Shown here one piece after another: positions 1 to 5,389 of a stretch of DNA of 11,170 bases. A model generated the notes under the pieces. It searched no databases. It saw only the letters and a list, made by a program, of their open reading frames with translations, and was not told where the DNA came from. How positions within the stretch are numbered: position 1 is the stretch's first letter; each line of letters starts with the position of its first letter. Source of the DNA: JBELHJ01 sp042091495 (GTDB lineage: Bacteria > Bacteroidota > Bacteroidia > Flavobacteriales > Flavobacteriaceae); NCBI GenBank assembly GCA_042091495.1, contig JBELHJ010000065.1, forward strand, positions 1 through 11,170, given 5' to 3'. The position numbers and the translations under genes are program-made.

Positions 1-50
1 GAAAACTGTTGAGGGTCACACCTCCGGGGGTTCGAATCCCTCTTTCTCCG
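1..50 (+). tRNA. tRNA-Ser, 3' part only (5' half lies outside the window)
   Basis: Seen: a long variable arm with stem GAGG (11-14) and CCTC (21-24), a T stem GGGGG (26-30) with CCCTC (38-42) around loop TTCGAAT, a 3' acceptor strand TTTCTCC (43-49) and discriminator G at 50. The window opens with GAAAAC, which fits the end of an NGA anticodon plus the 3' side of its loop. A class II tRNA with NGA anticodon and G discriminator is serine; UGA is most likely, but the first anticodon base is missing. CCA is not encoded. An integrase gene starts 239 bp downstream and points away, so this 3' end is the probable attachment site of an integrative element. Confidence 0.88.
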
Positions 51-73
51 CTTAGGAATTACCAAATTCCGCT

Positions 74-108
74 AAAAGCCCGTAAACACTATGTTTACGG
101 GCTTTTTT
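74..108 (+). terminator. Rho-independent terminator after the tRNA
   Basis: A perfect 14-bp stem (74-87 with 93-106) with a 5-base ACTAT loop, GC-rich in the middle and ending in a T run. It would stop transcription leaving the tRNA before it reaches the integrase region. The flanking A and T runs make it potentially bidirectional. Confidence 0.85.
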
Positions 109-151
109 GATTTTTCATAATATCATCCAAAACCATATAATATCAAATAAA

Positions 152-288
152 AGGTGCGTGATTCGGTGCGTAAATTTTTATAGTAAAAAACGCACCTAAT
201 TAGTCGTTAACTATTGTCATATAAGGGTTTACGTGTAATTTGCATTTGTATTTTTTGTACCTTATAGTGCGATAAAAACCACGCACCG
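152..288. repeat. Cluster of four GGTGCGT repeats, two in each orientation (candidate integrase arm sites)
   Basis: Copies read GGTGCGT at 153-159 and 165-171, and ACGCACC at 190-196 and 281-287. With one flanking base they form perfect 8-bp inverted pairs: AGGTGCGT (152-159) with ACGCACCT (190-197), and CGGTGCGT (164-171) with ACGCACCG (281-288). The last copy abuts the integrase start codon. Tyrosine recombinases of integrative elements commonly bind short repeated arm-type sites beside the crossover core, so this is the likely role. The copy at the start codon could also allow autoregulation. That role is inferred; the repeats themselves are plain. Confidence 0.7.
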
Positions 289-1533
289 ATGAAAACTACA
301 TTTTCAATCCTATTTTACCCAAGAGGTAATGACATCGACAAAAACGGTAATGCTCCCATTTACTTAAGAATAACGGTAAATGGTAAGCGTAGCGAGTTGA
401 GTATAAAACGAAAAGTGTTATTGAGCAGATGGAACTCTGAAGCTGGGAAGGTTCGCGGAACCACAACAGATGTTCGTGAGCTTAATAAGTATATGGACAA
501 TATTAAAGTTAAAATCTACAAGATTCAAGAAACGCTATCTGAGAATCAAGAGCTGGTCACGGCAGATATTATTAAGAATGTCTACTTAGGCAAAGGAATA
601 CATCATAAGATGCTACTTGAAATTTTCCAGAATCATAATGATAAGATTGAACGTTTAGTAGGGAAAGAATTTGCTCCTGGAACCATAGAGCGCTACAAAA
701 CAGCAAAGAAACACGTTTCAGATTATATAAATTTAGAATATAACCTTGAGGATATTCCAGTAAAAGATGTAGACCATAAATTTATATCGGGCTTAGAATA
801 CTACTTAAAAACAGAACGAAAGTGCGCGCATAACACAGCTATTAAGTATGTCACAAATTTCAAAAAAATCATACGTATCGCTTTTGCTAACGATTGGATT
901 CAGAAAGACCCATTTGCAAATTGGAAAGCGAAGCTCAAAATAGTTGAGAGAGAATTTCTTACCGAAGAAGAAATTCAAAAGATGGTGGAAAAGGAATTAC
1001 ATACAGAACGTTTGGACCAAGTAAAAGACATATTTCTTTTTTCTTGCTTTACTGGACTTGCTTATGCCGATGTAAAGAAGCTTTCGCGTAATGACATAGT
1101 AATTGGTATAGATGGGGACAAATGGATTAAAATAAAACGTTCTAAAACCGATACGCGGAGTAGCATTCCACTATTACCGACTGCTATTGATATCCTAAAG
1201 AAGTATGACGACCATCCTGATGTTTCTAATAAAGGAAGATTACTTCCGGTATTAAGTAATCAAAAAATGAATGCCTATATCAAGGAAATAGCGATACTTT
1301 GTAAGATTAGAAAAAACCTTACTTTTCATTTGGCGAGACACACTTTTGCCACTACAGTAACATTGTCAAACGGTGTACCTATCGAATCTGTAAGCAAAAT
1401 GCTTGGTCACAAATCTTTAAGAACTACACAGCATTACGCTAAAATTTTGGATAGAAAAGTGAGCGAAGATATGAAGATACTCAAGGCTAAAATGCAGGCT
1501 TCAAAACAAGTAGCAGAAAGAAAAATAAAATAG
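289..1533 (+). CDS. Tyrosine-type site-specific integrase of a Bacteroidetes integrative element
   Basis: Cuts and rejoins DNA to integrate and excise the element, probably at the adjacent tRNA-Ser end. Domain order: arm-type DNA-binding domain (about residues 1-88), SAM-like core-binding domain (about 105-205), catalytic domain (about 225-400). Visible catalytic residues are K286 in SKTD, H347 and R350 in HLARH, H374 in LGHKS and the nucleophile Y383 in HYAKI. The usual first arginine (TGLR) is Ala258 in TGLAYADV. A substitution at that position is known in the Bacteroides IntDOT class, so the enzyme need not be dead. The length of 414 residues is usual for this group. It converges on the next gene with only 16 bp between stops. 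ATG directly follows an inverted-repeat copy. No clean promoter was found: TTG at about 213 with TAATTTG near 235 is one base off consensus. Confidence 0.95.
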   Translation: MKTTFSILFYPRGNDIDKNGNAPIYLRITVNGKRSELSIKRKVLLSRWNSEAGKVRGTTTDVRELNKYMDNIKVKIYKIQETLSENQELVTADIIKNVYLGKGIHHKMLLEIFQNHNDKIERLVGKEFAPGTIERYKTAKKHVSDYINLEYNLEDIPVKDVDHKFISGLEYYLKTERKCAHNTAIKYVTNFKKIIRIAFANDWIQKDPFANWKAKLKIVEREFLTEEEIQKMVEKELHTERLDQVKDIFLFSCFTGLAYADVKKLSRNDIVIGIDGDKWIKIKRSKTDTRSSIPLLPTAIDILKKYDDHPDVSNKGRLLPVLSNQKMNAYIKEIAILCKIRKNLTFHLARHTFATTVTLSNGVPIESVSKMLGHKSLRTTQHYAKILDRKVSEDMKILKAKMQASKQVAERKIK

Positions 1534-1549
1534 CCTTTCAAAGGGGCAT

Positions 1550-2209
1550 TCAATCGTCCTTATCCCCGTCGTTTCTTAGTTTTTCTACATAGCCAGAAAT
1601 TGGACTCCTCATTTTAGGTTCTTTTAATTCAAAATCGTTTTTAGCAAAAATCCTCGCTATAGTTTGCCAATTGTCTGTTTTCCACTTTTTGGATTTAATG
1701 AATACATAGAATTTTCTCGCCTCTATTTCTGGCCAACTATTTTGTCTGAAAAATGAAATGACTTCACTTTCATTAAAAAATAAGACAGGCTGTTTATTTA
1801 AGTTTTCTTTTGTTTTATGTTTATAAGAAGATACCAAATTTTGGCTAGGTTTTGGAACGGAGTTGTCCAAAATTTGGACCTTCAGTGTACTATTGGTTGT
1901 ACCACTTTTGGAACAAGCTCTGGTCATCTTAATCTTAGAACCTCTTGATGGATGATATGATGGATAATAGGTAAGATATCCCCAGGCATCTAAATCTCGT
2001 AAATGATTATGATACGTTGTTTTTGATTTAATCTTTGCGCGCTCCATTATGAGCTCCCGATTTATGGTTAAGGTCTCTTTGAAAAAATTCTTGTTCCATA
2101 AATAGAAGAAGGCAAGGTATAATGTGATATGTCCTTGTTTAATGCGTTCATCGTTATTGAATATTTCCAATATGGTATTGAGGTGAATAATGTAGTTTAC
2201 ACTTTTCAT
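1550..2209 (-). CDS. Winged-helix-like protein of the mobilization module, function unknown
   Basis: I do not recognise a named family. The 219-residue product has an N-terminal region (about 20-95) that looks like a winged helix: a YLAFFYLW helix, then a helix-turn-helix-like stretch with KSKTTYHNHLRDLDAWGYL, then a short strand. A polar, low-complexity linker follows. The C-terminal block (about 148-200) has spaced aromatic residues, FY...W...NW...A, reminiscent of the C-terminal domains of replication-initiation proteins. That resemblance is by eye only. Its ATG overlaps the stop of the bfmA-like gene by one base (TAATG), so the two are probably translationally coupled. It could be a regulator or a replication or transfer accessory protein. 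Confidence 0.75.
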   Translation of the reverse strand: MKSVNYIIHLNTILEIFNNDERIKQGHITLYLAFFYLWNKNFFKETLTINRELIMERAKIKSKTTYHNHLRDLDAWGYLTYYPSYHPSRGSKIKMTRACSKSGTTNSTLKVQILDNSVPKPSQNLVSSYKHKTKENLNKQPVLFFNESEVISFFRQNSWPEIEARKFYVFIKSKKWKTDNWQTIARIFAKNDFELKEPKMRSPISGYVEKLRNDGDKDD

Positions 2210-2625
2210 TATGCATCATCATTGTTGTTCAAATATTTCTTTTCGCGAAAGCGAACGTCTTTCTCCAGATATGGGTCATTTTTCTCTACCATTCGTACTT
2301 TCTTTTTTGGTTCAGTCTGTTCAAAAAGAGATTGCAACATTGCTACCGTTGGTTTGGTCTGGTTCTTTTCGATGTCTTTCATTATGGCAATCATTCCATT
2401 CATTCGTTTCTTGATGAGTAATGAAATTCGCTTTTCTAAGGTTTCCATATTTGGTCCTATTGATTCTACTGGGGAAATATTATTTTCTTGAAAAAATTCA
2501 ATCATCACTAATAGGGTCATTGATTTTGAAAGTGACATTTCTTTACAAAACCCATTGAATTTTTCCGCTACTGAAGCTTTGATGCTTAGGCTCTTAAATT
2601 GTTCTTTTTCATATCCTTTATCCAT
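2209..2625 (-). CDS. BfmA/BtgA-family mobilization protein
   Basis: The 138-residue product matches the pattern of small Bacteroidetes mobilization proteins. The N-terminal half (about 10-55) has the ribbon-helix-helix-like text SLSIKASVAEKFNGFCKEMSLSKSMTLLVMIEFF. A charged helical, possibly coiled-coil, segment follows (about 60-105), then a Lys/Arg/Glu-rich tail. Family members help a relaxase act at the origin of transfer of mobilizable elements. The start codon sits at the edge of a TTTTTCCGTGAAAAA repeat, which suggests that the protein or a partner binds there and also controls expression. The next gene is coupled by TAATG. No relaxase gene follows, which is unusual for this module. Family assignment is from memory of the motif pattern, not a search. 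Confidence 0.8.
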   Translation of the reverse strand: MDKGYEKEQFKSLSIKASVAEKFNGFCKEMSLSKSMTLLVMIEFFQENNISPVESIGPNMETLEKRISLLIKKRMNGMIAIMKDIEKNQTKPTVAMLQSLFEQTEPKKKVRMVEKNDPYLEKDVRFREKKYLNNNDDA

Positions 2626-2681
2626 TTTTCCGTGAAAAATTTATTGTTTTTATTGGGCTGTGGGCGTTTTTCCGTGAAAAA
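2625..2681. repeat. Two TTTTTCCGTGAAAAA near-palindromes, 42 bp apart
   Basis: Identical 15-mers occupy 2625-2639 and 2667-2681. Each is itself an inverted repeat, TTTTTC-CGT-GAAAAA. The 42-bp period equals four helical turns, so two bound dimers would face the same side of the DNA. The proximal copy covers the ribosome-binding zone of the bfmA-like gene. Candidate roles are an operator for autorepression or binding sites within the origin of transfer. Confidence 0.7.
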
Positions 2682-2764
2682 CAACACTTCAATTTTTAAA
2701 ACACAAAACAGTTAATCGCTGTCAATCACTGATTTTACTGGTGTTTTAAAAAAAACTGAATAAC

Positions 2765-2787
2765 GTAACATCGCGCCAGCGTGTTAC
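2765..2787. other. Bulged hairpin upstream of the mobilization genes; candidate part of oriT
   Basis: Arms GTAACA (2765-2770) and TGTTAC (2782-2787) enclose CGC (2772-2774) and GCG (2779-2781). The loop is GCCA and T2771 is a single bulged base, giving a 9-bp stem. No T run follows on either strand and no gene ends nearby, so it is not a terminator. A bulged stem-loop 140 bp upstream of a mobilization operon is what an origin of transfer often looks like. No nick site can be named from the sequence. Confidence 0.45.
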
Positions 2788-3510
2788 CCTCTTGCTATAC
2801 AATCCCTTCATTTCATTTCGGGTTTGCAGTACTTTTTTTCTAAAGCTAAAAAGCTTTTGAGTTGATTAATTATACTTTCATTTTTTAAGAAATAACTATT
2901 CTATTTTTTGAAAGAATCTTATTAAATAGAAAGAAAGACTAATATTTATTCATTACGGTTCTGAGAATATTATGTCAATATTTAAGCCAATAACATATGG
3001 TATTGATTGGTGTCAATTAGTTGCCACAATGGCATTTATCTGCATACTTATTATATCTTGAGCGTTTTCCTTTTCTTTTAGTTCAAAAAGCAGGGATTTG
3101 ATAAGTTTTACTATCCTTTTAATATTGAAAATTGAGATGAAAGTAGCCTATGATAATTTATATCTACTTACTTCCCATAGCGCCATCGCTGTTACCTTTT
3201 CAGTAACTGACACTAAAATTTTGAGCGAGTAAGAACTTATAAAAGTGAGTGAGCGAACGGTTATGCAGTTCGTCTCGGGCTAAATTTTAAAACTTTGTGA
3301 AGTGAAAGGTGTAAGTGAAGTTAATTGACGGACTCTATTTCAAAGTTGACCAGGTTCTGTTCAGATGTAATTAGCTTATTCAGCTCAATAACTGGTGTAG
3401 AAATAATGATGCAAACTTTGAAATTGTGTCCAAGATGTCTGTGAATGAAGCTCTTTTCATGAAATGGAGAGCAACGGAATGAAAGGGAATGTGCTGAATG
3501 AGATTTACTT
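2788..3510. other. About 720 bp with no recognisable gene
   Basis: Neither strand holds a reading frame with family features. Structure seen includes an AAAAAGCTTTT patch at 2848-2858 and a GTTAC/GTAAC inverted repeat at 3191-3195 and 3203-3207. A stem of GAGCGAAC (3251-3258) with GTTCG-T-CTC (3268-3276) has one bulged T and a 9-base loop. The rest is AT-rich. This lies between the mobilization module and the metal cargo and may be a decayed junction. Confidence 0.5.
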
Positions 3511-3680
3511 CTAACTCATTCTTTGTATTCGTATGGCATTCAAGATAGCCAATAGTGCTACGCCTATATCGGTGAATACTTTTGCCCACATCGTGACCAA
3601 GCCACCTGCACCCAGAATAGATACTATCGTTTTTATTCCAAATGCGGAACAATATTTTGGCATTTAATATTTCGCGTTGA
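3511..3680 (-). pseudogene. C-terminal remnant of a second heavy-metal P-type ATPase, frameshifted
   Basis: Translating the minus strand from about 3680 gives STRNIKCQNIV. After a one-base loss near 3650 the frame shifts to AFGIKTIVSILGAGGLVTM, continues through VFTDIGVALLAILNAIRIQ and stops at 3511-3513. This corresponds to residues 592 to the end of the intact ATPase at 5390-7339. About 33 of 43 residues are identical over the second block, including the lysine of FGIK and the aspartate of FTD that mark Zn/Cd/Pb pumps. Many synonymous sites differ, so it is not a fresh copy of the intact gene but the scar of a separate pump. Everything upstream is gone: homology starts 6 bp past the stop of the VOC gene. 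Confidence 0.85.
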
Positions 3681-3685
3681 CTAGT

Positions 3686-4051
3686 TCAACTAAACTGGCA
3701 AAAATGCCAAAGCACCCCTGAAGGGTCGTGCATAAATAATTCCCGTCCCCAATCAAAATTTTTAATTTCGGTAAAACGAACATATTTATATTTGTCTTGA
3801 AGACCTCTTGATTTTAGGTCTTTTTCACAAGATTCAATATCATCTACTTCTAAGAATATCATTGAATTATGAATCCATTTTTTTACATAGTAGCGTTGTA
3901 GGTAAAAGGCGAGATTCTCATTCACTTTGAACAATGACATCTTTTCATTGAGTATTACTTCTTCAAAACCTAATTCTCTATAAAAAGTGCGAGACTCATC
4001 AAAACGGCGAGCACCAATAAAAGTCCTAATATTTTTAGCAGTATAATTCAT
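3686..4051 (-). CDS. VOC-fold (glyoxalase/bleomycin-resistance-like) protein
   Basis: A 121-residue single-domain protein with the vicinal-oxygen-chelate pattern: an opening beta strand and helix (IRTFIGARRFDESRTFYRELGFEEV), a middle strand FLEVDDIESCEKDLKSRGL and the closing DWGRELFMHDPSGVLWHFCQF. The fold serves metal-dependent enzymes and binding proteins that sequester drugs or metals; the substrate cannot be read from the sequence. I place the start at the ATG at 4051, because it forms TAATG with the stop of the preceding gene. An in-frame ATG at 4063 would overlap that gene further. Being last in a mercury-type operon suggests a metal-stress role, but that is inference. Confidence 0.85.
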   Translation of the reverse strand: MNYTAKNIRTFIGARRFDESRTFYRELGFEEVILNEKMSLFKVNENLAFYLQRYYVKKWIHNSMIFLEVDDIESCEKDLKSRGLQDKYKYVRFTEIKNFDWGRELFMHDPSGVLWHFCQFS

Positions 4052-4260
4052 TAACTGCAACAACTTTTATCCTGTTGAATAGGTGGACAAGCCACGGTGC
4101 CATAAGAACAGAATACACAGCAATCTCCTTCTTTAGGGCGTAATACTTCTTTACAATTTTCACAATCATAAAAGAATTGACAAGCTGTTGTTGGCATTTC
4201 TTCTTCTTTCTTATGTCCACAGTTGGGACACGTAATTGTAGATTCTAAAATAGCTTCCAT
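4051..4260 (-). CDS. GDCCVxC-domain small Cys-rich protein (family includes selenoproteins)
   Basis: A 69-residue protein with eleven cysteines. It has CPNC (11-14), C27, CENC (33-36), the signature GDCCVFC (45-51) and C58, and ends in KSCCS. The two CxxC pairs suggest a zinc-ribbon-like core. The GDCCVxC family is found beside MerT-type genes, and some members have selenocysteine in the GDCC motif. Here both codons are ordinary cysteine codons (TGC TGT). The biochemical role is unknown; thiol handling of mercury or another soft metal is plausible. One-base TAATG overlaps with both neighbours tie it tightly into the operon. Confidence 0.88.
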   Translation of the reverse strand: MEAILESTITCPNCGHKKEEEMPTTACQFFYDCENCKEVLRPKEGDCCVFCSYGTVACPPIQQDKSCCS

Positions 4261-4862
4261 TATTCTATGATTTTATATCCTGTTTTTCCAATGGCGGTTG
4301 CAATTTCACTAGCACTTACCTTACTATTATCAAACTTTACAAAAGCTTTGGAAGTCTCATAATTTGCATCTACTTCTAAAATGCCCTCTAGTTTATTTAC
4401 CTCGTTTTTAATATGGGCTTCACATCCTGCACACGTCATTCCCTGAATAGAATAGTCCACCTCACTGACGTTACTTTCAGATACATAAACAACTTGCTTT
4501 TCAGCATTAGAGTTGGAGTAAAACGTATGTGAATAGTAGGGGAAGGCTAACATAATACCTGCAAAAATGGTTACGAAAAGCAAGAATTTTTTGGATTGGA
4601 TAAATTTGGGTTTGTCATCATCACAAGCGCAATCAATATCCTTTGGACGTGGCTTTAATTTTTGATACCAGGCAAAACCAAGAATCAATACGGTTATGCC
4701 TATTAAAATGGGTCTGTAGGGTTCTACCCAAGAAAAAGTAGAAGCAATTCCTGTAGTACCAGAAAGCAATGCCAAGACAGGAGTAATACAACATAAAGAA
4801 GCTACAATAGCTGAAAACAATCCAGCAAAAGCAGTTCGATTAGATGTCATTGTTTTTTTCAT
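4260..4862 (-). CDS. merTP: Mercuric transport protein MerTP (MerT-like membrane part fused to an HMA domain)
   Basis: Inner-membrane carrier predicted to take Hg(II) into the cell. With the start at 4862 (200 residues), the first membrane helix (about 11-33) contains the MerT cysteine pair C24-C25 in LCCITP. A second helix spans about 50-69. A loop holds C78 and C80 in DCACDDD, the usual second cysteine pair, and a third helix lies at about 92-110. The C-terminal domain (about 136-200) is a heavy-metal-associated fold with GMTCAGC (C144, C147), replacing the separate MerP. I chose 4862 because this ATG follows the arsR-like stop by one base (TAATATG). An ATG at 4892 would run into that gene. 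No merA lies in the window. Confidence 0.9.
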   Translation of the reverse strand: MKKTMTSNRTAFAGLFSAIVASLCCITPVLALLSGTTGIASTFSWVEPYRPILIGITVLILGFAWYQKLKPRPKDIDCACDDDKPKFIQSKKFLLFVTIFAGIMLAFPYYSHTFYSNSNAEKQVVYVSESNVSEVDYSIQGMTCAGCEAHIKNEVNKLEGILEVDANYETSKAFVKFDNSKVSASEIATAIGKTGYKIIE

Positions 4863-4863
4863 A

Positions 4864-5235
4864 TTATGCAATTTTTCTTTCAGATGATACATTACTTAAA
4901 ATAGTAGTCAAAAAAGCTTCATTTTCCTTCGAAATACTATAAAATATGGTTTGACCGTCTCTACGGGTAGTAATGACGTTAACGTCTTTCATCTTTCGTA
5001 AATGTTGAGAAATAGCAGGAACGCTCATTTCTAAAATATCAGCAAAGTCACAAGGGCACAATTCGGTTTCCCTTTGCAACAAAAACAATATTTTAAAACG
5101 AACTTCATTACCCGCCAGTGCCATAATTTTACTTATCCCTTCAATGGAAGTTGATACCTCATTTAAATCTTCTTTACAACGAAGTATTTGAGCTTGGTCT
5201 GCTTCTGCTCTAATACAACTAGTTTCAAGTTTCAT
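4864..5235 (-). CDS. ArsR/SmtB-family metal-sensing repressor, CadC-like
   Basis: DNA-binding repressor expected to release its operator when it binds a soft metal. With the start at 5235 (123 residues), the winged helix covers about 35-105, with recognition region MSVPAISQHLRKM (70-82) and wing RRDGQTIFYSI. The metal box ELCPCD (C60, C62) sits at the start of the DNA-binding helices, and extra N-terminal cysteines are at C7 and C20. This resembles staphylococcal CadC, whose C7, C11, C58 and C60 form the Cd/Pb site. A start at 5295 would place the operator dyad inside the coding region, so I reject it. First gene of the operon, followed after one base by merTP. The sensed metal may be Hg, Cd or Pb. 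Confidence 0.92.
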   Translation of the reverse strand: MKLETSCIRAEADQAQILRCKEDLNEVSTSIEGISKIMALAGNEVRFKILFLLQRETELCPCDFADILEMSVPAISQHLRKMKDVNVITTRRDGQTIFYSISKENEAFLTTILSNVSSERKIA

Positions 5236-5250
5236 ACAACTTATTTTGAG

Positions 5251-5281
5251 CAAAAATATAAATATGTAATTATTTAAGCAA
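5251..5281 (-). promoter_or_regulatory. Bacteroidetes-type promoter of the arsR-merTP operon
   Basis: On the minus strand, TATTTTTG (5251-5258) matches the -7 consensus TAnnTTTG, and TTG (5279-5281) lies 20 bases upstream as the -33 element. The start codon at 5235 is 15 bases downstream of the -7 box, giving a short leader. The -33 triplet falls in the centre of the operator dyad. Confidence 0.65.
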
Positions 5282-5292
5282 ATGCTTAAATA
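5271..5292. promoter_or_regulatory. 10-2-10 operator dyad for the ArsR-type repressor
   Basis: Perfect inverted arms TATTTAAGCA (5271-5280) and TGCTTAAATA (5283-5292) flank AA. Arms of this kind around a two-base centre are typical of ArsR/SmtB/CadC operators. The dyad covers the -33 element and ends 35 bases from the start codon, so bound repressor would block RNA polymerase. Confidence 0.82.
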
Positions 5293-5333
5293 CAAATTTG
5301 AATTAAAATAAACTTGACCCGAAGATTTGACAA

Positions 5334-5379
5334 TAAAAAAGGGATTACTTGATGATAAAAATAACTTTTTGAAACCCTT
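5334..5379 (-). terminator. Possible weak terminator after the P-type ATPase gene
   Basis: On the minus strand, AAGGG (5379-5375) can pair with CCCTT (5343-5339), followed by a run of Ts down to about 5334. The loop is about 31 bases and the stem only 5 bp, so this is a weak candidate. It is the only terminator-like signal between the two metal operons. Confidence 0.3.
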
Positions 5380-5389
5380 AATTTACAAG

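Noticed and set aside
117..145. Direct repeat ATAATATCA at 117-125 and 137-145
   Set aside because: Only nine bases, low complexity and in AT-rich DNA; chance is likely, though it sits near the presumed integrase arm sites.
1530..1550. Possible terminator between the convergent integrase and the 219-residue gene
   Set aside because: The GCC/GGC pairing near 1533-1547 is short and no T run follows on either strand.
2129..2491. 120-codon plus-strand frame opposite the mobilization genes
   Set aside because: Antisense to two genes with better evidence; Phe/Ser-rich text typical of antisense AT-rich DNA.
2765..2787. Hairpin read as a transcription terminator
   Set aside because: No gene ends upstream of it on either strand and no T run follows.
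3380..3652. Open reading frame of 90 codons on the minus strand
   Set aside because: It runs across the ATPase remnant in the wrong frame and has no family features; the correct frame of this DNA reads as an ATPase tail.
4035..4220. 61-codon minus-strand frame
   Set aside because: Shifted-frame shadow of the GDCCVxC gene, which has clear motifs and coupled starts.
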